In this document: positions 20,255 to 28,772 of the stretch, in pieces | Position numbering within the stretch: the first letter of the stretch is position 1 | Layout: every line of letters starts with the position of its first letter | NCBI GenBank assembly: GCA_003427395.1 | Contig: BFEA01000091.1 | Location: forward strand, 618,979 to 657,611 | Length of the DNA stretch: 38,633 nucleotides | Direction: 5' to 3' | Source: Chara braunii | Lineage: Eukaryota > Streptophyta > Charophyceae > Charales > Characeae | Position numbers and translations under genes: made by a program | The notes under the pieces: model-generated | What the model was told of the DNA's origin: nothing | Database searches by the model: none | The model's input: the letters and a program-made list of their open reading frames with translations, nothing else

Positions 20255-20301
20255 TCCTCCTGATGAGTCTACCGGCAGGGGTAGACGAAACGCGTCGAGG
20301 A
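20255..20301 (+). ncRNA. hammerhead ribozyme, intact type I (PLE-1 downstream)
   Basis: All conserved parts are present in order: helix I 5' strand TCCTC (20255-20259), core CTGATGA (20260-20266), helix II GTCTACC/GGTAGAC (7 perfect pairs, loop GGCAGG), GAAA (20287-20290), then CGCGTC with predicted cleavage after C20296 (site GTC), and helix I 3' strand GAGGA (20297-20301, 5 perfect pairs). Helix III is minimal: the ACGCGT it would form is self-complementary, as in small hammerheads thought to work as dimers. It would cut element RNA inside the pseudo-LTR. Confidence 0.9.
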
Positions 20302-20340
20302 TTACCGCGTTCGTTTCGATGTGATGATTGTTCTTTTGGC

Positions 20341-20348
20341 TATATAAA
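20341..20348 (+). promoter_or_regulatory. TATA box in PLE-1 downstream pseudo-LTR
   Basis: TATATAAA, conserved with 14951-14958, lies 44 bases after the predicted ribozyme cleavage site. It could start transcription outward into the flank. Confidence 0.5.
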
Positions 20349-20430
20349 GCGTGCGTGACAGATGGTTTCTATGGGTGAATCTTCTTGTGTCTGTTCTCAT
20401 GCTGAATACTGTCTTGCCAGGCAGTTGTTT

Positions 20431-20448
20431 CCTTTCCTTTCCTTTCCT
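20431..20448. repeat. short CCTTT microsatellite at the PLE-1 3' edge
   Basis: Three to four CCTTT/TTTCC units follow directly on the pseudo-LTR end, and the upstream copy lacks them. This fits target choice at simple repeats, or slippage at the 3' end. Confidence 0.55.
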
Positions 20449-20690
20449 TACCCCATCCTATTTAAAAGCTTTAGTGCTACGTGACGTGCATGGTTCACAT
20501 TTTTCTTCCAGTTTCTGGTAGATAAAATTTTTGTACTTTGCGCGAGTCAAAACCTTTGCAAGTGAAGGGTCACCCACTTCCTCTTGCCAAGTATTGTAGG
20601 ATTTCACTAATATATCTTCTCTTTTGCCAGACTTCTTATCCTACAAAAAACCAACTTAGACAAACACATTGCGTGTGTACTTTACCATTA
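20449..20690. other. flanking DNA between PLE-1 and the hAT element
   Basis: No gene or repeat recognised. Confidence 0.4.
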
Positions 20691-20698
20691 CTCACAGA

Positions 20699-21543
20699 CA
20701 GTGTTGTTGAACCCTGGCCCCGGGGCCCCGATGGGGTTTCGGGGGTCCGAGGTTGGGCACCCCTGGCCCCGGGTCTGGACCGGCCGCACAAAAATAAATA
20801 AATAAATTAAAAAAAATAGTGGGGGTTGCACAACGAGAGCGCGCACCCTGCGGGCTAAACCCTGAAAATGGGGTTTTGTGCCCCACCTCAGACCCCTCCC
20901 CGGGGCCACACCCACCAGTGGTGGGACCAGGGTGGCCCTTGGTGTGGGGCTGGGGGTGGGGCTCGGGGCGGGGNNNNNNNNNNNNNNNNNNNNNNNNNNN
21001 NNNNNNNNNNNNNNNNNNNNNNNNNNNNNNNNNNNNNNNNNNNNNNNNNNNNNNNNNNNNNNNNNNNNNNNNNNNNNNNNNNNNNNNNNNNNNNNNNNNN
21101 NNNNNNNNNNNNNNNNNNNNNNNNNNNNNNNNNNNNNNNNNNNNNNNNNNNNNNNNNNNNNNNNNNNNNNNNNNNNNNNNNNNNNNNNNNNNNNNNNNNN
21201 NNNNNNNNNNNNNNNNNNNNNNNNNNNNNNNNNNNNNNNNNNNNNNNNNNNNNNNNNNNNNNNNNNNNNNNNNNNNNNNNNNNNNNNNNNNNNNNNNNNN
21301 NNNNNNNNNNNNNNNNNNNNNNNNNNNNNNNNNNNNNNNNNNNNNNNNNNNNNNNNNNNNNNNNNNNNNNNNNNNNNNNNNNNNNNNNNNNNNNNNNNNN
21401 NNNNNNNNNNNNNNNNNNNNNNNNNNNNNNNNNNNNNNNNNNTCGGTTGGCGGGGGCGGGGTTCAGGGGTCCCTGCAGCGGGGTTCCGAGGTTGAAATCC
21501 CTACGCCGACTTGGGCTGCGGGGATCCTCGCATGACAACACTG
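20699..21543. mobile_element. non-autonomous hAT-type DNA transposon
   Basis: The termini are CAGTGTTGT on the left (20699) and ACAACACTG on the right (ending 21543), perfect inverted repeats that start CAGTG as in hAT elements. They are flanked by the 8-bp direct repeat CTCACAGA (20691-20698 and 21544-21551), the hAT target-duplication length. The visible interior is extremely GC-rich, with repeated CCCCGG/GGGGT patterns and no coding frame. A run of N hides the middle, so a transposase cannot be ruled out there, although the gap size (469) makes it unlikely. Confidence 0.8.
20974..21442. other. assembly gap (N)
   Basis: 469 undetermined bases inside the GC-rich hAT element. Matching termini and target duplication on both sides support correct scaffolding across it. 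Confidence 0.95.
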
Positions 21544-21551
21544 CTCACAGA

Positions 21552-22880
21552 TACACAAAAAGGTAGTTTTACTGTAATCGTACGCCTAGAATTGATTGCA
21601 TTAACTTTTTTGCAAACCGTGTGATGATGCCCTTAGTGATTTGTCTCCCTCAGGGATATTTATTAGTTTAATCCTTGCATTTAACTCCAATAGTTCTGCC
21701 AAACTTTTCTCATAGACCTGCGGATGGGTAAAATTATACCTCTTGATTATTAGTGCACTGCGACTGAAGGTATTATCCCATTGATAATGATGCCACTTGT
21801 TATTGCAAGTGTATCAACATGCGCGAAAACATTCACACAAAATCCAAATTCATCTGGTAACCAACACCCTGTCAGTAGGGAAAAAGAAGCTTATCCAACT
21901 ACAATAGTCTAACAGACGATTATCAAACAACCATACATGATGTGCCTGTATTCTCTCAAATATTATCCTGCCCTTAGTGGACTCAACCATCGTAATGCAT
22001 AACCATCCATCAGAACCAGGTTATTTATGTCACAACTCGATTGTCTACAAAGGATTGGCTACTCGAATCTCTACAAAAGCGAATTCTGCATTCAGCCGTA
22101 TCATCAGTTACGTGTGAATAAACCAATCGTACGACTGATCTTCTCATCTCAATTATCCTTTATCAGCATTTATTGTGTATAAATTCGATAAAAACAAAAA
22201 CGCAAAACCATCCAAACCACCATGAACTCCTATCTGCCAAGACTCCATTGGCAAGTCGTTACTCCAAACCTCAATGCTTACCTGTATCAACTTCCCCACC
22301 ATGAAGCAAACAATGAAACTTGTTATCATCACCGAAACCAGCTATAGCACAACTTACTTTCATATTGCCCTCATATACATGAGTATTTAACGGAAGGATA
22401 TACATGAATATTTAACGGAAGGTCCTGAAGACGTCATGCATGCAATGGCATGTTACAAGAAAACTGCAGAATAAGCGCCCCTTATACTCAATGTAATGTA
22501 GCCTTTCGCGGCAGATGAACGACTCCACCAAAGGTTTGAGAGTCTACGTATATTGCATACTGAGCATATGAGAGGCACTACAAGTACTTACACCAACTGC
22601 AAAGGCAAGTGCAACACTGTTGTGTAAGCGCTCGTTCTACTAGCCTAAGGCATATGAGAACCCACCAATCAGCAGCTCGATGACACTCTCCACCTCTTTG
22701 TGCCTCCTTGTATATGAATGCAAAATAGCCACCTAGAAAGAGACTACTCATCCCAGTGGCCATCATACGAAAAACGAGTTCATGGAAGACAAAGGGAGAC
22801 TATAAATGATGCCTTGGTACATAGACAAAAAAGAGGCTGATGGCAGACGAGAAGAAAGAATGAAAAAAAGACTTCGAAGA
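21552..22880. other. AT-rich DNA, no supported gene
   Basis: No protein-like frame is present. It contains a 25-bp tandem duplication (about 22373-22423, ATATACATGAGTATTTAACG and its near copy). Composition differs sharply from the GC-rich DNA before 20700. Confidence 0.45.
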
Positions 22881-22882
22881 TA

Positions 22883-23075
22883 GGAGCAACTTCAGTAGTC
22901 ACAAAAATGAGTTATAATTGCACTATGGGGCAAGATACAGTTTGCAATTGCACTTCGGGCACCCTACCTGGCCAGAAAGGTGGGTTGTATACATTGCCCG
23001 AACAGCAATTCCAAACTGTATCTTGGGCCATAGTGCAATTATAACTCATTTTTGTGACTCCCGCGTAGTTTTCCC
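22883..23075. mobile_element. foldback element A, copy 1
   Basis: A ~193-bp element made mostly of two long inverted arms. AGTCACAAAAATGAGTTATA starts at 22897 and its complement ends at 23059. The arms continue inward through TTGCACTATGG and CAAGATACAGTTTG, giving roughly 70 bp per side with few mismatches. The middle, around CTACCTGGCCAGAAAGG, is unpaired. It has no coding capacity. The same element recurs at 25328-25710 and 30996-31190. Confidence 0.85.
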
Positions 23076-23310
23076 TTGAAGATAATGCACATCGGTATAG
23101 AGACTGATGGTGCTACGAGATCACAACCCAAGTTGTAACTGCGAGGTCCATTACGTAGCTCTCATCTGATATAAGTAAACTCCAGGAGTTCACGGACGTT
23201 GCATCTGGCAGCATAGAGCTCCCAAAGTCTTCAATGAAGAAACTTCACCGGCACTCAACACTCAACTCTTCTGTCCTGCTGCTCATCCCAAGAGGTGAAA
23301 CTATGGACCT

Positions 23311-23385
23311 CTCTCCACTACTCACCACATGCACAAAAGACAAAAAACATCGCAATGTATCTTCCCATGTTCTAGCAGATGTCAA
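23311..23385 (-). mobile_element. foldback element B, partial reverse copy
   Basis: GCACAAAAGACAAAAAACAT followed by CCCATGTTCTAGC matches the reverse complement of the interior and right arm of the copy at 26179-26312. It is diverged and its other arm is lost or unrecognisable. Confidence 0.6.
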
Positions 23386-23424
23386 ATTTTACATCGATGC
23401 CTCCCGACCCCGGACTGGGTGACA

Positions 23425-24040
23425 GCGAGGTCCAACCTGGAACGTTCTGTCCCCCATCTGCTTCCATTGCGGGCCCAGTGCCCCTCAACGAAGGGCAGAT
23501 CTGGAACACTGCCTTCTGGCATGCCCAATGGCAGTAAAGATATGGCAGCGGTGGGACGCAATGCGGCACGCCCTTACAGGAACAGTATTTCACTGGGACG
23601 TAGCCCTCATCCTACTGGGTAAACGGAAAAGCATCCCACAGACTTGGACACCCAAAAAAACATGTTTAAACACATGAGGCTGGCTGTCCTGATGGTCATA
23701 TGGCGGATGAGGTGCTCAGCAGAGCGAAAAGAAAGGACTTTCGGCTATCACCAAGCCAAAGCGGAACTCGTAGAAATTATCCGGGCTAACTTGGTCACAG
23801 CTGGTAGAAAACTGCTGGAAGAGGTAGCAAGGACTCCGGATAGAGAGAAAAAGCAACAGGCTATCTCAGCATTTAAAGAACGCTGGCTTGAACCCCACAC
23901 TGTCAGCAAGATGGCCGAAGTCCAGGAGACTGGAAAGCTTATCTGGAAAAATTGGGCGGCGCTGGAAGACCAATGGTCCTTCCGGCACCCAGACTGCTTC
24001 TACACACCGTTGCCCGGTCAGTCGTCGGGGACAATGGCAA
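23425..24040 (+). pseudogene. LINE-type retrotransposon 3' fragment with CCHC-type finger
   Basis: One frame encodes ICFHCG, then DLEHCLLACPMAVKIWQRW: a CX2C...HX4C finger followed by Trp, as in the zinc finger found after the RT of many plant LINEs and related pol proteins. It ends at TGA 23675. A one-base shift in the A-run near 23654 continues in the next frame as MFKHMRLAVLMVIWRMRCSA and a charged helix. No RT motifs lie upstream in the window, so only the C-terminal end of the protein survives. A TGA precedes QRGPTWNVL. After about 24040 the frame becomes a Pro-rich stretch. Confidence 0.6.
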
Positions 24041-24371
24041 CTGCCAACCCAACATCCGTCCACTGCTCCCAAGCTACTATGGATTCTCACCTCCACCGCC
24101 GCCCCTACCCTCAGGGGGTCCCACCCCTGCCCTCCCAGCCCCCCAGTCACCTCCTCCACCGCTTTCACCGCCTTCACCGCCCTATCCCCTTCTGGTTGGT
24201 TCCCCACTTGGGTCTCATCCACCCCTCCCTACGCTACCGACAAACCTCCCGCCCGCTACCCCCCGCCCCCCACCTTCCTCGCTGCCAATGGGCTCCCCAC
24301 CCCATACACCCTCTCCCCCTCCCCCCCATCCCGCAGAACACGGCACCACCAGATACCTCCCCACTGCCCGC
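24041..24371. other. C-rich, Pro-coding low-complexity stretch
   Basis: Long C-rich runs give proline-rich readings in all plus frames. It may be the tail of the LINE fragment. Its last ~70 bases are repeated after the adapter junction. Confidence 0.4.
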
Positions 24372-24405
24372 CTCTTATACACATCTAGATGTGTATAAGA
24401 GACAG
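24372..24405. other. Tn5 mosaic-end junction (sequencing adapter artefact)
   Basis: CTCTTATACACATCT is followed directly by AGATGTGTATAAGAGACAG, two head-to-head Tn5 mosaic ends, the left one lacking its outer four bases. This is the Nextera mate-pair circularisation junction. About 70 bases of C-rich sequence ending CCCCACTGCC occur on both sides (about 24300-24370 and 24407-24476), as expected if a chimeric read was assembled in. It is not biology of the organism. Confidence 0.95.
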
Positions 24406-25160
24406 CCCCACACCCTCTCCCCCTCCCCCCCATCCCGCAGAACACGGCACCACCAGATACCTCCCCACTGCCCCCCATGTCCCCCCAGCAGCACTCACCT
24501 ACCTATACGACGGCCGCCGCCTCCAGTCACTCTCAACTCAACTTACACGGAAGAAGATAGGTTGTTGCCTGGTCAGCCGTCGACTACAGCGAAGCAGCAA
24601 CAACCACACCCTTGCAAGAAATCGACCGAGAGACCAGCAGCGAGCAACTATGCCGAGGGACTGCTGTGATGGTGAAAGCTGGAGTCACCCCCCACAGTGG
24701 CTGGAAAGGCGACAGCGAGACATGCAGCCTGTGTCCTCTCCCGCCTGCTTTCCTTGCAGATCTTCAGTATCTTTTAGGATTGGAGAGGGTATAGGGTTTA
24801 AAGGGTTTAAAAATTAGATAAATAGACATAATTCTCTCTTTGAAAGATTCGAGTTCTATCACATTACATTGCATTGCATGGCTAATCATATCCTGGCAGT
24901 CCTAGGATAGACAATATGTTTCGCACGTTATGTAGGGTGTGGGTAGACGGTTGGAAGGCATTAAAAAGTCTGACAAGGAACCGATCAACAGGGGGGCTGC
25001 CAGACAGGGTTGGGTTGACAGACAAGAGATGCTCCAAGATGGGATGGGTGTCACTAGCAGCTCCATGGGACAATGGAGTCCCGGACGAGTAAGACAAACA
25101 ACCACAGCCCTGGGAAACAATGACCAACAGACCAACAACTGCTGAGCTACAAGATGTATC
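24406..25160. other. no supported gene
   Basis: It begins with the artefactual duplicate (to about 24476). A GDSETCSLC segment near 24710 recalls the finger upstream and could be a second LINE remnant. AT-rich non-coding sequence follows. Confidence 0.35.
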
Positions 25161-25164
25161 AATG

Positions 25165-25310
25165 GGATGCTGGCCCCGGTTTCCAGCAGGTGCCGCTCCC
25201 CACCAATAGATGGAGCAGCCCAACAGTCAAACGCTCGATCCTGGCGGTTCTCGTACCACGGCTGGGATAGAGGGCTGATACAGGAAAGAAAGAAGAAGAT
25301 TCATTCTAGT
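25165..25310 (+). repeat. SINE-like repeat S, copy 1
   Basis: It contains GGTTTCCAGCAGGTGCCG and CTCCCCACCAATAGATGGAG, then a GGCGGTTCTCGTACCACGG segment, and ends in an A/G-rich tail. The same order recurs at 25498-25665 (minus), 29757-29910 and 30132-30290 (minus). No clear tRNA A/B boxes were found. Confidence 0.6.
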
Positions 25311-25327
25311 TTTGCACACCTGTTCTT

Positions 25328-25493
25328 GGGGGTAACTTCAGTAGAGTCACAAAAACGAGTTATAATTGTTGCACTATGGGGCAAGATACAGTTTGCAATT
25401 GCACTTCGGGCACGTTACCTGGCCAGAGAGCTGGGTTGTATACGTTTCCCGAACTGCAATTCGAAAGTGTATCTTGGCCCATAGTGCAATTAT

Positions 25494-25528
<35 letters not shown>

Positions 25529-25710
25529 GCCCATACAAGGCCTCTGTCCTGGTGGTGGTAAGAGAACCACCGGGATTGAGGCTTTGCCAGGCGGGCCACT
25601 CCATCTATTGGTGGGGAGCAACACCTGCTGGAAACCGGGTCCAGCGTCCCCCAATACCTCTTTACAGTGCAATTATAACTCAATTTTGTGACTCCGGTGT
25701 TGTTTGCCCC
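25328..25710. mobile_element. foldback element A, copy 2, split by a SINE-like insert
   Basis: The left arm starts at GGGGGTAACTTCAG (25328), with AGTCAC at 25345. The right arm reaches the end of the element near 25710. The pairing arms are the same as in copy 1, but the right arm is interrupted at 25497 by the repeat in the next entry and resumes at 25666. With the insert removed it is a full-length copy. Confidence 0.85.
25498..25665 (-). mobile_element. SINE-like retroposon S, copy 2, with target duplication
   Basis: A minus-strand copy: a run of ~26 T at the left is its poly-A tail, followed by the S sequence read in reverse. It is bounded by the direct repeat AGTGCAATTATAACT (25483-25497 and 25666-25680), 15 bases of foldback A arm duplicated on insertion. 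Tail plus variable-length target duplication is the signature of LINE-driven retrotransposition. The body is about 140 bp and non-coding. Confidence 0.85.
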
Positions 25711-26178
25711 CCCAAAAAAAACAGTCTGTCCAGATTTTTCCGGCAGCCAGTTGGTCTTCACCTTTTCACCAGGCCCAAGGCAACTCGTAAAAAGTTTCCG
25801 CCAGCGGCTACGTATACAAACAGAAAGGACAAAATGATCAGCCTCTTTTTGAGTGCCACACCCACGTTTGGTGATCCTGTTGCCCCCTTAAACATCTGCA
25901 CTCCATGTCACCCTAGTTTCTGTCTTGGTCCATTTGCCACGGCCCCCTCCCCTCTTCTGTTGCCCACTTCCTTGCAACTTGCTCTGTAAGCGCTCTTTTT
26001 CCAGGGCCATAGCACCTGAATCATTGCCCTCTTTTTCCAGGATCATCAATTAACCTGAAAAAAGAACAACCCTGAATCATTGCAGTCCATTAAAAGCTGG
26101 GAAATGGGCCCAACATCCATCACAAGAGTGGTCGTGGCTTATGAGATGAGCAGGGCGTCAGTTCAAAACTTCAACGCC
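25711..26178. other. no supported gene
   Basis: No coding frame, hairpin or repeat was recognised. Confidence 0.4.
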
Positions 26179-26312
26179 TTAGGGCGTCACTTCACTACTC
26201 TCGAAATGTGCAAAACGAGAGTGAATGTTCCGCTAGAACATGGAAAGATGCACCGCCACCGCCATGATTTTTGTCTTTTGTGCTTGTCGAGAGTAGTGGA
26301 GCTGGCCCTTAG
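26179..26312. mobile_element. foldback element B, copy 2
   Basis: The left arm has CTTAGGGCGTC, then ACTACTCTCGAAATGTGCA. The right arm reads TGCTTGTCGAGAGTAGT, then GGCCCTTAG. The arms are complementary over about 35 bases with interruptions. The interior includes GCTAGAACATGGAAAGATGC. It is related to 27170-27297. Confidence 0.75.
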
Positions 26313-26900
26313 TGGCTTTTTTCCCCCCCCTATTCTTTTTTCTTTGCTAAATTGAATTTCAACATAATTGTGGAGCAAATCTGCAATCGTGGGGAACAGT
26401 CCCACTGGTAAAGAGGATTGCAAGTACCTCCCAGCCTGTTTTTGCCGACCCTGAATTTCACTGCGCTCCGAGTTAAACTTTGCGGAGCCTGGGTACCACT
26501 CCGTTTTCTTTCTGGTACTCTCACGGAAAGAACAAAAAAAAAAAAAAAAAGAAGAAGAAAAGTTGCGGCCGTGAACTCAGAAGAAAATAATAATAATAAA
26601 AAAAAATGAAACAAAGTTTTGGCCGTGATTGCAGTTGTATACATTCTTGGAAGTGGTGTGTGAGTGTGCCCTCAGCCAGGGCATCTCAGCCGCGTGGCCA
26701 GGTTGTCAGATTCGAAAAAGAGAATAGAAGGGGTAAAAAACGGGCACACGGATCCCGCCGTGAAAATGGCTGGATACATTCCCCTTAGTACCAGTGTGAT
26801 GAGTGTTACAATCCTCTGACAAAACACAGCTTGAGCAGATCACCGACGGCTTGAGCAATTCACGGACTCCGCCCTGCCTCATTGGCAGGGGACTTATATA
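26313..26900. other. low-complexity AT-rich DNA
   Basis: It contains a run of A with AAG/AAT repeats (26535-26605) and nothing protein-like. Confidence 0.4.
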
Positions 26901-26974
26901 TATATATATCGTCAAATAGAACTGCCCGGTAAACCGTAGGCAGGGAGGGAGAAGAGGACAACAAACGAGGGGCT

Positions 26975-27011
<37 letters not shown>

Positions 27012-27080
27012 TCAAATAGAACTGCCCGGTAAACCGTAGGCAGAGAGGGAGAAGAGGACAACAAACGAGGGGCTGTGACA
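26891..27080. repeat. two 100-bp tandem units separated by an AT microsatellite
   Basis: CGTCAAATAGAACTGCCCGG and the 50 bases after it occur at 26910 and again at 27010 with one or two differences. Each copy is preceded by a TA dinucleotide run (longer in the second). Unit length is exactly 100 bp, so this looks like a recent duplication across the microsatellite. Confidence 0.85.
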
Positions 27081-27169
27081 TTATTTTATTTTTTTTGGGA
27101 GCAGGGGACTTGTAAGAAACAGATGAGCAAGAAAAAAAAGAAAACAGTAACATCCAGAATGTGACCCCC

Positions 27170-27297
27170 TTAGGGCATGGCCACACCACTCTCGAAATGT
27201 GCAAAATGAGAATGAACTTCCCACTAGAACATGACCAGATGCACGCGCCACATTTTTGTCTTTTTCACATTTCGAGAGTGGTGTGGCGAGGCCCTTA
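27170..27297. mobile_element. foldback element B, copy 3
   Basis: Left arm TTAGGGC...GCCACACCACTCTCGAAATG (27170-27206) and right arm CATTTCGAGAGTGGTGTGGC...GCCCTTA (to 27297) pair over about 36 bases with two mismatches. The ~55-base interior includes CTAGAACATGACCAGATGCA. It is a miniature inverted-repeat element with no coding sequence. Confidence 0.85.
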
Positions 27298-27526
27298 CCT
27301 GTGAGGTGCATTCTGTGGAGGAAGACGCTGAGCACGGCCTCCAAGCCTACCCTGCCCGACATCATTGCAGTAGAGATAGTATTTTCTTTTTTTCGTTTTT
27401 CTTTCACTCGCGGGCAATATAAAAATCTGATTTATGGGACAGTGCAGACCCTGTGTCCCACCCCCGATAACTTTGTGAAACTGTGAAACTGGCAAAACAT
27501 CGTAATTTGTACTAATTTCCCAACAC
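27298..27526. other. no supported gene
   Basis: Non-coding sequence between repeats. Confidence 0.35.
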
Positions 27527-27660
27527 TGGTGGAGGTACTAGTGGTTTTCTGGAAGTGTGTACTTCAGAGATGCAGAAAACCAGATAAATACTAAACAGTG
27601 ATTTTCTGCACCTCTCCAGAAACACATCGACGTTCAGCTGTTAAATCCAATCCTCTCTGC
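27527..27660. repeat. dispersed repeat C, copy 1
   Basis: It shares TTTTCTGCACCTCTCC and a following TTAAATCCAATCCTCT-like segment with 28535-28640. Its left arm is diverged, AGATGCAGAAAA. Confidence 0.45.
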
Positions 27661-27853
27661 TAGTGGGACTAGAGGGCCTTGAAAGAGCCTTCAGGATTGA
27701 GATGTTGCTATGTAAGTGACCCCATTCTTTTCTTTTTTTTTCTTTTCTTTTTTTTGGACCCCATTCTATTAGAGAGGAGTTCCAGGGTCCACCAGCTGGA
27801 AACCCGGTCCAACCTCCCTGATACAACAATATCCAAAAAAAAAAAAAAAAAAA
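27650..27853 (-). repeat. diverged SINE-like repeat S, copy 3
   Basis: GGATTGAGATGTTGC near 27694 and CCAGCTGGAAACCCGGTCCA near 27795 match the S family read in reverse. A T-rich block (27727-27757) interrupts, and an A-run follows at about 27835. Confidence 0.4.
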
Positions 27854-28534
27854 AAGTAGATAATGCCTCCTACACGCGGCTCCAGCTGGGGTGATGGAAG
27901 CCTACCAATTTGAGGGACCGTCTGAGCTCCAGCCTCCAGGCTGTCAGTTAAGATCCATTTTTAACATGATGATGCCAGACTGCCACCACACAGCCCCCCA
28001 AAAAAACCCTAATCCCAAAGCCCTTTAGAAGCAAGAAGACAATCTGTAGTCTTCTGAGAGAGACACTCAAGAGGAGAGAGATCCCCAGGGAAGAGCGTGG
28101 ACCTGCTTCCTTAGGACCAGCAGGAGAGGAGATGTGTCTTTGCCTCTTCCATGGAAAGGGGAGGATGCGCGATTCCCCAACCAACCACAACATCCATCTG
28201 AATCGCCTGTCTGAATTGTACGAACCGTCGGTCCGAATTTTGAGCTGATAACGGACTGAGCCAGCAGGATAACAGAGATGTTGGACCTTCTATCTTCAAC
28301 TTCAACTTGTCTTTTGAAACTTTTTCTTTCTTGTTGATAATAAAAAAAGAAGTTAAAGAACACAATGTGCCTGCCTAGGTGTAGGCACTGTAGGGAGCAG
28401 CCAGCAGGTGTGCTGAAAAAGGGGCCCGGCCGCGTCCCAATTCACAGCGCGTGCATGAACCTTAGTGTGTATCGTCTCGTGATATCCACAAGACCCAAGA
28501 GGCCCTGAGGGCATATTAGAAAAGAAGACGATTG
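27854..28534. other. no supported gene
   Basis: Short frames on the minus strand lack any motif, and no repeat was recognised. Confidence 0.35.
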
Positions 28535-28640
28535 GAGGTGCAGAAATATGCAAATCAGTCATGAATCATGATTTTTTTCTGCACCTCTCCACGAACAAGA
28601 CCAGATTCAGGCCTTACATCCAAATTGAATCCTCTTTGCT
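28535..28640. repeat. dispersed repeat C, copy 2, with 12-bp hairpin
   Basis: GAGGTGCAGAAA (28535-28546) is the exact complement of TTTCTGCACCTC (28576-28587). The sequence after it matches the flank of copy 1. Confidence 0.6.
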
Positions 28641-28704
28641 GGAGGGATCCCTCCTTTGAGTCTAAATTTGTACTATGCTACAAATCTGTGTGGGGTTGTC
28701 CGTC

Positions 28705-28772
28705 TTTTCTTTATCCGTATTTCTGCGCATAAAATTGATTTTCTTTATCCGTATTTCTGCGCATAAAATTGA
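28705..28772. repeat. 34-bp perfect tandem duplication
   Basis: The unit starts TTTTCTTTATCCGTATTTCT and occurs twice back to back (28705-28738, 28739-28772) without differences. Confidence 0.9.

Larger units (their letters stand above)
11947..20437 (+). mobile_element. PLE-1: Penelope-like element with N-terminal GIY-YIG (Chlamys-type)
   Basis: Two direct repeats (pseudo-LTRs) bracket ORF1 and ORF2. The downstream copy is continuous, 19821-20437. The upstream copy is present as 11947-12076 plus 14564-15047, with 2.49 kb between. ORF2 has the order GIY-YIG nuclease, CxC linker, RT, which defines the permuted PLE group (Chlamys/Naiad); canonical PLEs carry the nuclease at the C-terminus. The 3' end abuts a short CCTTT repeat, consistent with the microsatellite insertion bias reported for this group. 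One frameshift and one in-frame UGA lie in ORF2. Without the insertion the element is about 6 kb. Confidence 0.8.
19821..20437 (+). repeat. PLE-1 downstream pseudo-LTR (complete)
   Basis: A continuous 617-bp copy that matches both pieces of the upstream repeat and so defines the element's repeat unit. It contains a hammerhead motif with an intact core (20255-20301) and a TATATAAA box. It ends in CCTTTCC at the start of a short CCTTT run. Confidence 0.85.

Noticed and set aside
20819-21566. Open frames of over 200 codons across the N run
   Set aside because: They are made of undetermined bases and are artefacts of the gap.
22578-22766. Minus-strand small frame with hydrophobic N-terminus
   Set aside because: 62 codons, no homologue recognised and no supporting context.
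24215-24817. Proline-rich open frames through 24372-24405
   Set aside because: They read through a Tn5 mosaic-end adapter junction and its duplicate flank.
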